In this document: positions 55,714 to 64,000 of the stretch, in pieces
Position numbering within the stretch: position 1 is the stretch's first letter
Layout of the letters: every line of letters starts with the position of its first letter
DNA from: CAVWDU01 sp963753815
Lineage (GTDB): Bacteria > Pseudomonadota > Gammaproteobacteria > Pseudomonadales > Halieaceae
Length of the DNA: 64,000 nucleotides
Reading direction: 5' to 3'
Assembly (NCBI GenBank): GCA_963753815.1
Contig: CAVWDU010000004.1
Location: 248,001-312,000 of the forward strand
Notes under the pieces: generated by a model
Seen by the model: only the letters and a program-made list of their open reading frames with translations
The model's database searches: none
What the model was told of the DNA's origin: nothing
Made by a program: the position numbers and the translations under genes

Positions 55714-57629
55714 TGGAGGGTGGCCACACGGGTGATGCGCCAGTCCGCGGTCCCGGAGAGGATGAGGGCGAGGGTGCGCCAGTGCTTGCGGTGCCCGAAT
55801 TGCTCCCGATTGCTGAGTTCCTGGGTCAGACCCTGCCCTTCGACGGTCTGGCGCGAGCAGAGCTCTACGGGTGTGTGGACAAGATCATCGTACAGTACCA
55901 CTGCCGCGGTGAGAGTTTCAGCCGCGAGACCGTGGAGAAGGGCCTGCGTATCGTCCGCAGCGGCGCGGTTGAACTCCGGGACAGTGAAAACAAGCTACTG
56001 GACCGCCTGGGGGAGGGGGAAAGCTTTCACATCGACGGGCTGAACGCGGAGAAGGGGGAGGTCAAGGCCAGTGTGATCGAGGACGCCCTGATCTATCTTT
56101 TGCCCGACGTCAGCTATCGCGCCCTGCGCGAGTCCAACCGGGATTTCGATCGCTATTTCAGCAGCCAGCGCAATCGGCGCCTGCGTCGCGCTGCGCGCTA
56201 CCAGCCCGCGCCCAACAGCATGATGCAGGAGGTGCGAACGGTGATGAGTACCGACCTGCTCTCCGTGTCGCCCACGACCAGTATTCAGCAGACGGCCAAC
56301 GCGATGACCGAACGGCGGGTATCCTCCGCGTTCGTGGTCGCGGATGAAGCCCTGCTGGGTATCGTCACCGACCGCGATCTCCGGGTGCGCTGCGTCGCCA
56401 GGGCGCTACCGCCCGACACGGCCGTACTGGAGATCATGACACCGGAACCCGAAACCATCGACGGCAGCGCCTCGGTGTTCTCGACCACCTTGCTGATGAC
56501 CCAGCGTGGCTATCACCACCTCCCTGTGATGGTGGACGGTCTACTGACCGGTATTGTAACCACATCGGACCTGATCCTTGCCAAGCAGGATGATCCGGTT
56601 TACCTGGTACAGCATATTTCGCGCCAGCAGGACCTCGCCGGCATCCGCGAGCTCGTAGCGGGCATGGCCAACCTGATGGTGCAGTGGGTCAACGCGGGCA
56701 TGCGTGCCCAGCAGGTGAGCCAGATACTCACGGCAATATCCGATGCCATCACGGTGCGTCTCATCCAATTGGCCGAAGAGGAGCTCGGTCCAGCACCGGC
56801 GCCCTGGTGCTGGTTGGGATTCGGTTCGCAGGCGCGATCGGAACAGCTGATCGGTGCCGACCAGGACAATGGAATCCTGATTGACGACAGCGTGCAGGCC
56901 GACCAACTGGATTGGTACCGGGGGCTGGCCACCCGGGTCTGTGACGGTCTGAACAGCTGTGGCTACGTATACTGCCCCGGTGGGATCATGGCGACCACCG
57001 ATGAATGGCGTCAGCCGCTCGCCAACTGGCAACGCACCGTGCGCCGCTGGGCATCGACACCCACCCCTGATGCGGTTATGCGGGTGAGTATCTTTTTTGA
57101 TATCCGGTGCATTTATGGAGTCAGCAGAATCGCCGCCAGCCTGCAGCAAACCATGTTGGAGCAGGCCTCCGGGAATTCGATTTTTCTCGCCGCCCTGGCT
57201 GCCAACGCGCTCGATAGCCGGCCACCGCTGGGCATCTTCCGACGCTTCGTCGTCGATCGTGACGGTGAACACCGTGACCGCCTCGACCTGAAGAAACGCG
57301 GCGTTCTGCCGGTGACTGAAATTGTCCGTCTCCACGCCCTGGCCCACAAGCTCACGGCGGTCAACACGGGAGAGAGACTGGAGTCGCTGGCGAAGAACAA
57401 GCACATGACGATTGTCGACAGTCGCAACCTCGCCGATGCGCTCAATTTTATCCAGCAGGTTCGGATTCGGAACCAGTGCGAGCAGATTCTGCGCGGCGAA
57501 AAACCGAACAATTTCGTCAATCCAAGGGATCTGCCCAAAATGGCAAAGGAGCAACTTCGGGATGCATTCACCATTATCGACGAGGCCCAGTCCGCCGTGC
57601 GACAGACCTACCGGGCGGGAATGGGTTGA
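55710..57629 (+). CDS. DUF294 nucleotidyltransferase with cNMP-binding-like and CBS domains
   Basis: 639 residues. The N-terminal part (about 30-150) is a cyclic-nucleotide-binding-like fold ('YHCRGESFSRETVEKGLRIVRSGAVEL' in parts), followed by two CBS domains (about 172-290; 'TVMSTDLLSVSPTTSIQQTANAM', 'EIMTPEPETI'), then a DUF294 nucleotidyltransferase (about 320-460) with 'LGFGSQARSEQLIGADQDNGIL', whose G-S-x(8-9)-D-x-D/N pattern is the GlnD-like active site, and a helical C-terminal DUF294_C part. Such proteins are linked to acetate or carboxylate symporters and probably regulate them by nucleotide sensing or transfer. Coupled to the genes on both sides. Confidence 0.92.
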   Translation: MMEGGHTGDAPVRGPGEDEGEGAPVLAVPELLPIAEFLGQTLPFDGLARAELYGCVDKIIVQYHCRGESFSRETVEKGLRIVRSGAVELRDSENKLLDRLGEGESFHIDGLNAEKGEVKASVIEDALIYLLPDVSYRALRESNRDFDRYFSSQRNRRLRRAARYQPAPNSMMQEVRTVMSTDLLSVSPTTSIQQTANAMTERRVSSAFVVADEALLGIVTDRDLRVRCVARALPPDTAVLEIMTPEPETIDGSASVFSTTLLMTQRGYHHLPVMVDGLLTGIVTTSDLILAKQDDPVYLVQHISRQQDLAGIRELVAGMANLMVQWVNAGMRAQQVSQILTAISDAITVRLIQLAEEELGPAPAPWCWLGFGSQARSEQLIGADQDNGILIDDSVQADQLDWYRGLATRVCDGLNSCGYVYCPGGIMATTDEWRQPLANWQRTVRRWASTPTPDAVMRVSIFFDIRCIYGVSRIAASLQQTMLEQASGNSIFLAALAANALDSRPPLGIFRRFVVDRDGEHRDRLDLKKRGVLPVTEIVRLHALAHKLTAVNTGERLESLAKNKHMTIVDSRNLADALNFIQQVRIRNQCEQILRGEKPNNFVNPRDLPKMAKEQLRDAFTIIDEAQSAVRQTYRAGMG

Positions 57630-58297
57630 TGTTGTCGCTGTCGCTGCGACGCCTGCGGTACAGACGGCGGGTGGCGGGTACAGCCCTGGAGCGATGCTGG
57701 CATACGCCCTTGCCATCCACTGGAACCGACTGGCGCCAGGTGTCGTTTCTGGTCGTCGACGCGGAGATGTCGTCGCTGGATGTAAACGAGGGTGAGCTAC
57801 TCAGTGTCGGCTGGGTGTGTGTCGACGGAGGCGGCATTGCACTCCAGACGGCCCGGCACTACCTGGTGAAACCGCAACGCTCGGTGGGCCAGAGCGCCGC
57901 CATTCACAGCCTCAGGGACTGCGAGCTGGGCGATGCGCTACCGGGTGAAGAGGTGTTCGGTTTATTCCTCGAGGCTTTGGCAGGCAGAGTGCTGGTCGCG
58001 CACAATGCCGACCTGGACCTGGCTTACCTGAACCGGGTCAGTTGCGCGGCCTTCAATGCGCCGGTACTGATGCCTGTCGTCGATACCCTCCGCCAGGAAC
58101 AGGGCTTGCTGAATCGGCACGAACAGCCGATCAAACCGGGCGACCTGCGTCTCCAGGCGTGTCGGGAGCGCTATAACCTGCCGTCATTTCATGGCCACAA
58201 TGCCCTGCTGGACGCACTGGCAACGGCGGAGCTGCTCATCGCCATGGCTGCGCAGCGCAGTGCTGGCCAGAGATTTCCGCTGCGCCAATTGATGTAG
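57629..58297 (+). CDS. DnaQ-like 3'-5' exonuclease
   Basis: 222 residues from ATG 57629, sharing one base with the previous stop. DEDDh motifs: D44-x-E46 ('VVDAEMSSL'), D128/D130 ('AHNADLDLAYL') and H190-x4-D195 ('GHNALLDALAT'). This is the epsilon-subunit fold, but the gene position with DUF294 and the symporter indicates a dedicated paralogue, not replicative proofreading. Its substrate may be a small nucleic acid or nucleotide made or sensed by the DUF294 protein; that is speculation. Convergent with the next gene, three bases apart. Confidence 0.92.
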   Translation: MLSLSLRRLRYRRRVAGTALERCWHTPLPSTGTDWRQVSFLVVDAEMSSLDVNEGELLSVGWVCVDGGGIALQTARHYLVKPQRSVGQSAAIHSLRDCELGDALPGEEVFGLFLEALAGRVLVAHNADLDLAYLNRVSCAAFNAPVLMPVVDTLRQEQGLLNRHEQPIKPGDLRLQACRERYNLPSFHGHNALLDALATAELLIAMAAQRSAGQRFPLRQLM

Positions 58298-58300
58298 GCC

Positions 58301-59269
58301 TCAGGCGACGTCCACCAGTCGCCGCTTTGCGGCCTGGTATTCGGTGTAGAGGCGGTCGACCAGTTCGCCGGCACCCAACACCGCGTCGATCGCGCCGATG
58401 CCCTGGCCGCAGCCCCAGATGTCTTTCCACGCCTTGGCACTCGACTCGCCGCCGCTGCCGAAGTTCATCTTTGACGGGTCGCTTTCCGGGAGATCGTTCG
58501 GGTCGAGACCCGCGGCTTCGATAGAGGGGCGCAGATAGTTCCCGTGTACACCGGTGAACAGGTTGGTGTAGACGATGTCGGAGGAGGCGTGATCGACGAT
58601 GCTCTGCTTGTAGTTATCCGCCGCGTTGGCTTCTCGGGTCGCGATGAACGCCGAACCGATGTAGGCGAGGTCCGCGCCCATCGCCTCGGCCGCCAGTACG
58701 GCACTGCCAGTGGCGATCGAACCGGAGAGCAGCAACGGGCCATCGAACCACTCCCTGATCTCCTGCACCAGGGCGAAGGGTGAGGTCGTACCCGCGTGCC
58801 CGCCAGCGCCGGCGGCAACTGCGATCAGGCCGTCGGCGCCTTTCTCGATGGCCTTCCTGGCGAAGCGATTATTAATGATGTCGTGGAGTACGATACCACC
58901 GTAGGAGTGCACCGCCTCGTTGACCATTTCGCGGGCGCCCAGCGACGTGATCACGATGGGGACCTTGAACTTCACGCACATCTCCAGGTCGTGCTGCAAC
59001 CGGTCGTTGGAGCCGTGCACAATCTGGTTGACCGCGAAGGGTGCGGCGGGACGGTCAGGGTGGGCGGCGTCGTGCGCTGCGAGTTCCTCGGTAATGCGCC
59101 GCAGCCAGACCTCGAGTTCGTCTGCGGGCCGGGCATTCAGTGACGGGAATGATCCGACGATGCCCGCCTTGCACTGCGCGATCACGAGGTCGGGATTGGA
59201 GACGATGAACAGGGGTGCGCCCACGACGGGCAGGCGCAGGGCATTGGCGAGTGAATCGGGCAGGGCCAT
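58301..59269 (-). CDS. Flavin-dependent nitronate monooxygenase-like oxidoreductase
   Basis: 322 residues, TIM-barrel FMN enzyme of the nitronate monooxygenase/2-nitropropane dioxygenase family. Seen: 'LPVVGAPLFIVSNPDLVIAQCKAGIVGSFP' (in parts), 'VAAGAGGHAGTTSPFALV' with the catalytic-type H in G-G-H-A-G, and 'LLLSGSIATGSAVLAAEAMGADLAYIGSAF', which binds the flavin phosphate. ATG 59269 follows AGGA. It is divergent from a PadR regulator and has two operator-like palindromes in its promoter region. Members often detoxify nitronates or act as enoyl reductases; the substrate is unknown. Confidence 0.9.
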   Translation of the reverse strand: MALPDSLANALRLPVVGAPLFIVSNPDLVIAQCKAGIVGSFPSLNARPADELEVWLRRITEELAAHDAAHPDRPAAPFAVNQIVHGSNDRLQHDLEMCVKFKVPIVITSLGAREMVNEAVHSYGGIVLHDIINNRFARKAIEKGADGLIAVAAGAGGHAGTTSPFALVQEIREWFDGPLLLSGSIATGSAVLAAEAMGADLAYIGSAFIATREANAADNYKQSIVDHASSDIVYTNLFTGVHGNYLRPSIEAAGLDPNDLPESDPSKMNFGSGGESSAKAWKDIWGCGQGIGAIDAVLGAGELVDRLYTEYQAAKRRLVDVA

Positions 59270-59311
59270 GTTGATATTCCTGAATACTGTAAGCGTGCGC
59301 GGAGTTTATTG

Positions 59312-59325
59312 TGCAACAACTTGCA
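59312..59325. promoter_or_regulatory. Palindromic operator 1 (TGCAA-N4-TTGCA)
   Basis: TGCAACAACTTGCA lies 43 bases upstream of the nitronate monooxygenase-like start, in the divergent promoter region. It shares its arms with operator 2; centres are 28 bases apart. Confidence 0.7.
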
Positions 59326-59338
59326 TATCAAGTGCCTT

Positions 59339-59354
59339 ATGCAATAAATTGCAT
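59339..59354. promoter_or_regulatory. Palindromic operator 2 (ATGCAA-N4-TTGCAT)
   Basis: ATGCAATAAATTGCAT has perfect six-base arms. Two such sites in tandem between a PadR gene and its divergent neighbour are typical of autoregulated PadR repressors, which bind palindromes of this length as dimers. Confidence 0.72.
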
Positions 59355-59516
59355 TCAACGGGGCGGGAGCGTTATCCTGCCTCCCGGGTAAACGGCGGGT
59401 CAAGGTAACGGCAGCGGTCCGCCCCCGGTTCCCGGGTGACCGGGGCGGCAAACGTCCCGCCGGCCAACGCCAGTTGCCGTCGTATGTGTCTCACGAACAA
59501 TGCTCGAAGAGGTGCC

Positions 59517-60074
59517 ATGGCTCTCGCCCACGCCATTATGACCGCGTTGATAGAGGACGATATGTCCGGCTATGAGCTGGCGCGTTCTTTCGAGACCTCG
59601 CTGGGCTTTTTCTGGCAGGCATCTCACCAGCAAATTTACCAGGAACTCCACAAGCTGGCCGAGAGGAAGTGGCTCAACAGGCGCGAGGTCCGGCAGCGTG
59701 GCAAACCCAACAAGATCGTTTATGGCCTGACCCGGTCGGGGCGCGGTGCACTGGCGGACTGGGTGTTCCAGGCATCGCGTAACCAGGCGGGTAAAGATGA
59801 ACTGCTGATCAAGCTCTACAACGTCAGTGAGGACAATGTCGCCCACCTCAGCGCCGAATTGCAGCAGCGCCGCGAAGAGATGATGCAGCGCCTGTATCTC
59901 TACGAGAAAATCCGGCGCGCACATTATGCCGATGTCGACGCGCTGCCCACACGGCGCAAGGGCGTCTATCTCGCGCTACTGGCCGGTATCCGCTCCGGGG
60001 AACAGTATCTGCGCTGGTGTGACGATGCTCTGGCCGTGCTGGCGACCGTCGAGACCGCGGGAGAGGGCGCGTAG
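59517..60074 (+). CDS. PadR-family transcriptional regulator
   Basis: 185 residues from ATG 59517, with AGAGGTG at good spacing. The winged helix ('AIMTALIEDDMSGYELARSF', 'QIYQELHKLAERKWL', 'KIVYGLTRSGRGAL') and a long C-terminal helical dimerisation domain (about 95-180, PadR_C type: 'LLIKLYNVSEDN') place it in PadR subfamily 1. PadR proteins are ligand-released repressors, often of phenolic-acid or toxic-compound responses. It most likely binds the two palindromes and controls itself and the flavin oxidoreductase. Confidence 0.9.
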   Translation: MALAHAIMTALIEDDMSGYELARSFETSLGFFWQASHQQIYQELHKLAERKWLNRREVRQRGKPNKIVYGLTRSGRGALADWVFQASRNQAGKDELLIKLYNVSEDNVAHLSAELQQRREEMMQRLYLYEKIRRAHYADVDALPTRRKGVYLALLAGIRSGEQYLRWCDDALAVLATVETAGEGA

Positions 60075-60256
60075 CGCCACTGCTGCGTGCGGGAGATCTT
60101 GGAGCAGCGCACCGGATGCGCGCGCAGACAATGTCTCCGCCTGAAGGTAATACTGCGATTTTCATCGATGGCAATGCTATCGCCTTGGCGGCATAATTGG
60201 GCCCGCCGACGGACCAGTCGCGTAGCTGTTCCGCTAAGAGTCACACAGGCGCCTGC

Positions 60257-61984
60257 ATGTATTACCAGTATTTCGGGTTGAATGAGGCCCCGTTTTCCAT
60301 CGCGGTGAACCCGCGCTACCTCTTCATGAGCGCGCGTCACCGGGATGCGCTCGCTCACCTCCTTTACGGGGTGGGGAGCGGCGGCGGGTTCATTCTGCTG
60401 ACCGGTGAGGTCGGGACCGGCAAGACCACCATTAACCGCTGCCTGCTGGAACAACTGCCGGAAAATACCGATATCGCCATCATCCTCAATCCTGCGCTGA
60501 ATGCAATGGAGCTGTTGGCCAGTGCCTGCGATGAGTTCGGCATCGAGTACGGGCCCGACAACCACACGCTGAAAACACTGACCGACAAGCTGCACGCGTT
60601 CCTGCTTGCCAACCACGAGCGTGGGCGCAACACGGTCCTCATGATAGATGAGGCACAACACCTCAATTTCGAAGTGTTGGAGCAGATAAGGCTGCTGACC
60701 AACCTCGAGACCAACCATGAGAAACTGCTGCAGATCATTCTCATCGGGCAGCCGGAACTGGCGCAGATGCTGCAGCGCCCGGAACTTCGCCAGCTCAACC
60801 AGCGCATCACCGCGCGCTATAACCTGGAGCCGCTGGACCTCCGCGAGACCGCTGCATACATTCGCCATCGTTTACAGGTCGCCGGGTTGCCGGCGGATCG
60901 CGAGCTGTTTCCGCCCACGGTGGTGCGCGGCGTCTACCGCCTTACGCGCGGTATACCCCGGCTGATCAATCTGCTCTGTGACAGAGTGCTGCTGGGTGCT
61001 TACGGCCGCAGTCGCGGGCGGGCCGATACCGACATGCTCAAGCAGGCGGCGCGGGAAGTCATGGGCGAAGACGCGCCGGGCGCCGGGCGCGCGAGTCGTG
61101 TTGCTGTCGCGCTCGGGCTGGTTGTTGTCGCCGGGCTGGGCTGGCTGTTGTGGCAGCAGTGGGGTCGGGAGTCACCCGAGCTGCCATCTGCCTCGGTACC
61201 GGCGAGTGAGCCCGGCGCCGCGGTCCGCGCGGACGCGGTCGCTCGGGAACCCATGGTGGATGTCGCAGCGGGTCCGGCGGTGACGGCGCAGGCGGGAGAG
61301 CCCGACGCCGGCGTCGATTCCACGGCCTCGCTCACACCGCCTGGCGGTCAGGCAGCTGCGTGGATGTTGACGCCTGAGGCCGGTGAAGCCGCACTGTGGA
61401 AGCTGACCACCGCGCGGCCTCTTCCGGAGCAGCCCTGTGCGGCAGGCGCGGCGGCGGAGGATCGCGGGCCCGTTTGCGTCACGGTCGGCGACGGTACCTG
61501 GGACGGGCTCAAGGGATATGATCGACCGATTTTGCTGCACCTGGTAACCCCGGGGCGATTTGCGCGGGCGGCTGTATTCCTGGGTCGGCTGGGTGACGAT
61601 GCCGTGGTCTGGCAGCAGGACCGCGCCGTAAGTGTCGAGCTGGCCACGCTGGCGTCGCTGTGGGAGGGCCGGTTCAGCTATCTCTGGCACCCGCCCGAGG
61701 CATTTACCGCGCCCCTCGGACTTTGGGACGAAAGTCCTGCGGTAGCCGAGGTGGCCGAGCTCTTTGCCGAGCTGGACGGCCAGGCGCGACCGCTGACGGG
61801 CAGCGTGTTCAACAGTGACCTGCAGGCCCGGGTGCGGTTGTTCCAGCGCCGTTACGGCCTGACGCCGGATGGCCAGATCGACCGGCGCACCCTGCTCAAA
61901 CTCAACGAACTGCTCGGCATCGACCCCACCCGGGCAGAGGTGCTCGATCGCCTGGGTGCCAGCGCACAGGAGAGTCCGCAGTGA
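60257..61984 (+). CDS. gspA: General secretion AAA ATPase GspA (ExeA-like)
   Basis: 575 residues from ATG 60257. The AAA domain (about 1-265) starts with the family's 'YYQYFGLNEAPFSIAVNP', has Walker A G50-x4-G-K-T57 ('GEVGTGKT') and Walker B 'VLMIDEAQ' (127-134). A membrane helix at about 280-298 leads to a periplasmic part with a peptidoglycan-binding domain at the C-terminus ('FQRRYGLTPDGQIDRRTLLKLN'). With GspB, GspA helps place the type II secretin through the cell wall in Aeromonas and Vibrio. No other gsp genes are in the window. Confidence 0.92.
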   Translation: MYYQYFGLNEAPFSIAVNPRYLFMSARHRDALAHLLYGVGSGGGFILLTGEVGTGKTTINRCLLEQLPENTDIAIILNPALNAMELLASACDEFGIEYGPDNHTLKTLTDKLHAFLLANHERGRNTVLMIDEAQHLNFEVLEQIRLLTNLETNHEKLLQIILIGQPELAQMLQRPELRQLNQRITARYNLEPLDLRETAAYIRHRLQVAGLPADRELFPPTVVRGVYRLTRGIPRLINLLCDRVLLGAYGRSRGRADTDMLKQAAREVMGEDAPGAGRASRVAVALGLVVVAGLGWLLWQQWGRESPELPSASVPASEPGAAVRADAVAREPMVDVAAGPAVTAQAGEPDAGVDSTASLTPPGGQAAAWMLTPEAGEAALWKLTTARPLPEQPCAAGAAAEDRGPVCVTVGDGTWDGLKGYDRPILLHLVTPGRFARAAVFLGRLGDDAVVWQQDRAVSVELATLASLWEGRFSYLWHPPEAFTAPLGLWDESPAVAEVAELFAELDGQARPLTGSVFNSDLQARVRLFQRRYGLTPDGQIDRRTLLKLNELLGIDPTRAEVLDRLGASAQESPQ

Positions 61985-62024
61985 GCCGGGTAGTCGCTGG
62001 GTTCGATCCAGGAGGTAGCATGCG

Positions 62025-62951
62025 ATGTCCCTGATTCTAGATGCCCTGCAGCGGGCCCAACGGGAACCCCGATCACGCGATGGCGTACCCGGCGTAGACA
62101 GCCTGCATCTCCCTGGGCAGCGTGAAACCGGTGGCTGGCGCCGGGCCCTGCCCTGGATCGCACTCGCCGTCGCGCTCATCGCGGTGGCCGGGTTGTTGTG
62201 GGAGCGCCGCTCCGCGACGGCTCCGGTTGATGCCCGCCCGGCGGTGCGCGAGCAACCGGCGGGCCCGGGAGCGGCCAGTGCCGCTGTCCCGGAAGCGACT
62301 TCGCGACCCGGCAACCCGGCGGATGAACCGGCGGTCGGGGCGGTGCCGTCGACTGGTGCAAACAAACGACCGGCGCCCATCGAATCGTCACCCGCGGTGG
62401 AGTCTGCCGTCGACGCACCGCGGGTATCCGGGCCTTCGTCGACCGGGCTGCCGCTTCCCGAGCCGGCTGTTACCGCGCTCTATCAGCGCTCCAGTAGCGC
62501 AACGCGCAGCCCGGCCGCTGCCGAGACGCCCGTTGCGGAGGAACCGGTTGCCGCCGCGCCGCCCGATGGTGGCGATGCCCCGGTGCGGCAAACGCAGCGG
62601 GTGGCTGACGCCGTCGCGGAGGCGACACCCCCGAGTAAACCGGATATCGAAGCGCTGGTAGCAAAGGCGGAGTCTGCGCTAGCGCAGAGCAAACTCAGCG
62701 AGCACCCGTCGCCGTTCCTGTCCGAACTGTCGCAGGTCGACAAGGACGCCGTGCCGACGATTTACTACAGCCGGCACGAGTACAACGCACAGGGTGGGGC
62801 GACGGTCGTTTTGAACGGCCAGTCCCTGGCAGCAGGCGAGGCGGTCGGCGGTGGCGTCAGGGTGGAGGAAATCCTCGAGGATTCCGTGGTGTTGAGCCAC
62901 CACGGAGTGGAGTTTCGGCTCAAGGCGTTGAACAGCTGGGTGAATCTCTAA
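62025..62951 (+). CDS. gspB: General secretion pathway protein GspB (ExeB-like)
   Basis: 308 residues, with AGGAGG before ATG 62025. It opens with 'MSLILDALQRAQRE', the GspB hallmark, followed by a membrane helix (about 42-58), a long Pro/Ala/Glu-rich periplasmic linker (about 60-215) and a C-terminal GspB domain ('TIYYSRHEYNAQGGATVVLNG' in parts, 'FRLKALNSWVNL'). It forms the inner-membrane complex with GspA, 40 bases upstream, and touches the secretin. Linker length varies in the family. Convergent with the alkaline phosphatase, 17 bases apart. Confidence 0.9.
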   Translation: MSLILDALQRAQREPRSRDGVPGVDSLHLPGQRETGGWRRALPWIALAVALIAVAGLLWERRSATAPVDARPAVREQPAGPGAASAAVPEATSRPGNPADEPAVGAVPSTGANKRPAPIESSPAVESAVDAPRVSGPSSTGLPLPEPAVTALYQRSSSATRSPAAAETPVAEEPVAAAPPDGGDAPVRQTQRVADAVAEATPPSKPDIEALVAKAESALAQSKLSEHPSPFLSELSQVDKDAVPTIYYSRHEYNAQGGATVVLNGQSLAAGEAVGGGVRVEEILEDSVVLSHHGVEFRLKALNSWVNL

Positions 62952-62968
62952 CTGCCGGCCCGTTCCGC

Positions 62969-64000
62969 TTACCTGATCTCAGCCAGCCCGAGGTAGTCGC
63001 GCATCAAGTCGAACAGCTCCGGTTGTCGCAGGAAGCTCGGTACCCATTCCCGGCCGACGGCATTGGCGTAGAGCGGTACGCTGGCTCCCGTATGTTCCTC
63101 GTAGGGAAAGTTGTTGGTCGCGTAGTTAATCCCCATGATCCCGCCCTCGGGCGTGATAACCCTCGCCAGATGGCCCGGCGTATAGACAGGCACGGGGTAG
63201 GCAGCATAGTGAGTGGTTTCCGGGACGAGTTGCGCGGCGTGGGTATGATCCGCGGTCACCAGGATCAACGTGTCGGGGTTGTCGCGTGCGAAGTCGAGTG
63301 CACTGACGAGTGCTTCCTGCAATTGCGCGACCTCGCCGATGGAGCCACAGGGCCTGCGCTCGTGTGACTGTTTGTCGATCGAGGCAGACTCCACCATGAG
63401 GAAGAAGCCACGCTGATTCCCACGCGACAGGTGTGCCAGCGCGGTCTCCGTCATCGCCTTGAGCGAGGGTGTGTTTCCGTAGGCGGGATTCGCCTCACAG
63501 CTCATCGGTTCGGGGAGGGTGACCTTGCCCAGATGATCGCTGACCTGGTTGAGCAGGTCGGGCCTGGGGCGCTCGGCCACGCGGTCCCCGCTGCCTCGCA
63601 GGCGCACCGGCAGAGTACCTGGCGCGAACAGGCCAAGCACGCGCGGCGGTGAGTCGGCGTCCAGCTCATTGAGCTGCCCGACCACGTGAAACCCGTTTTT
63701 GCTGGCCAGATCCAGCACGGTTCCATGGCCAGTTTCCGCCGGGTGGAGAAAGTGCTTCCTGCCTCCGCCGAGGAGAATGTCCATCCCCGATTCGGCCAGC
63801 TGCTCGGCGATCGAGCCGGCGCCGCCATTGGCCTTGAGGTGCTGACGGCATTCGCCGAGGTAAATCGTCTTGTAGATCACGCTGTTCATCTGCGAGGGGT
63901 TTTCGCAGCGCCTGAAGTTGATGTGTGCCGCGAACGCAGCGGGGGTGGCGTCTGTCACGCTGGCGGTGGTGACCAGACCGGTCCTGTAACCCCGCGCTGT
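62969..64000 (-). CDS. PhoA-type alkaline phosphatase, 5' part outside window
   Basis: 344 residues are visible and the frame stays open through base 64000, so the N-terminus, with the nucleophilic serine and signal peptide, lies beyond the edge. Present are 'TGLVTTASVTDATPAAFAAH' (in the first 30 residues), the zinc ligands Asp and His in 'SIDKQSHERRP', Asp-His in 'VTADHTHAAQ' and His in 'EEHTGASVPLYA', all matching E. coli PhoA positions. The product frees phosphate from phosphomonoesters in the periplasm or outside. Regulation by phosphate is expected but its promoter is not in view. It may be exported by the type II system, whose gspAB genes are next door. Confidence 0.92.
   Translation of the reverse strand, partial: TARGYRTGLVTTASVTDATPAAFAAHINFRRCENPSQMNSVIYKTIYLGECRQHLKANGGAGSIAEQLAESGMDILLGGGRKHFLHPAETGHGTVLDLASKNGFHVVGQLNELDADSPPRVLGLFAPGTLPVRLRGSGDRVAERPRPDLLNQVSDHLGKVTLPEPMSCEANPAYGNTPSLKAMTETALAHLSRGNQRGFFLMVESASIDKQSHERRPCGSIGEVAQLQEALVSALDFARDNPDTLILVTADHTHAAQLVPETTHYAAYPVPVYTPGHLARVITPEGGIMGINYATNNFPYEEHTGASVPLYANAVGREWVPSFLRQPELFDLMRDYLGLAEIR

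Overview
The window is a stretch of bacterial chromosome, GC-rich throughout, with tightly packed genes and many ATGA or short overlaps. The gene set points to a Gram-negative gammaproteobacterium, probably aerobic and marine or soil-dwelling. The supporting genes are a CrbS/CrbR-type sensor and regulator pair with a DUF4212 + symporter + DUF294 + exonuclease block, SstT, GspA/GspB, a PhoA-type alkaline phosphatase, DUF481 and DcaP-like outer-membrane proteins, and a methanethiol S-methyltransferase. The family (Halieaceae or a related lineage) is a guess. I saw no rRNA, tRNA, integrase, transposase or CRISPR array.

Layout. 1-3.8 kb: end of a membrane protein, a class V aminotransferase, a periplasmic histidine phosphatase and a VOC protein. 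3.9-9.5 kb: a compact same-strand run of two CrtI-like FAD oxidoreductases, a GcvT-like aminomethyltransferase and a Rieske oxygenase alpha subunit, the best candidate for an undescribed catabolic pathway. 10-15.2 kb: accessory genes (SET domain, cupin, MddA, small membrane protein), a frameshifted TPR gene without its N-terminus, and two copies of a diverged 113-bp repeat. 15.3-23 kb: an acyltransferase/LytTR divergent pair, N-carbamoylputrescine amidase, a DUF6351 lipoprotein and a SulP-USP operon. 23.3-32 kb: a PhyH dioxygenase, a 41-bp tandem repeat array, an M28 peptidase, a membrane Ser/Thr kinase, two outer-membrane barrels and a phospholipase D-type lipoprotein. 32-46 kb: HMG-CoA reductase, a badly frameshifted recQ, an SLC13 transporter, a WYL regulator, an M24 peptidase, an HxlR regulator, SstT, DUF501, a FlgO/TPR protein, DAHP synthase and DUF481. 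46-58.3 kb: a symporter-fused hybrid histidine kinase, its LuxR-type response regulator, a porin, a two-subunit symporter (frameshifted here), a DUF294 nucleotidyltransferase and an exonuclease, which together look like a short-chain carboxylate (acetate-type) sensing and uptake island. 58.3-64 kb: a flavin oxidoreductase facing a PadR regulator across two palindromic operators, gspA-gspB and a PhoA-type alkaline phosphatase cut by the window edge.

Three genes (the TPR gene, recQ and the symporter) are broken by single-base indels although the reading frames on each side keep conserved family residues. In recQ at least eight frame changes fall within about 1.4 kb while its neighbours are intact. 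This could be recent decay or a locally poor consensus sequence, and it should be settled before these genes are treated as dead.
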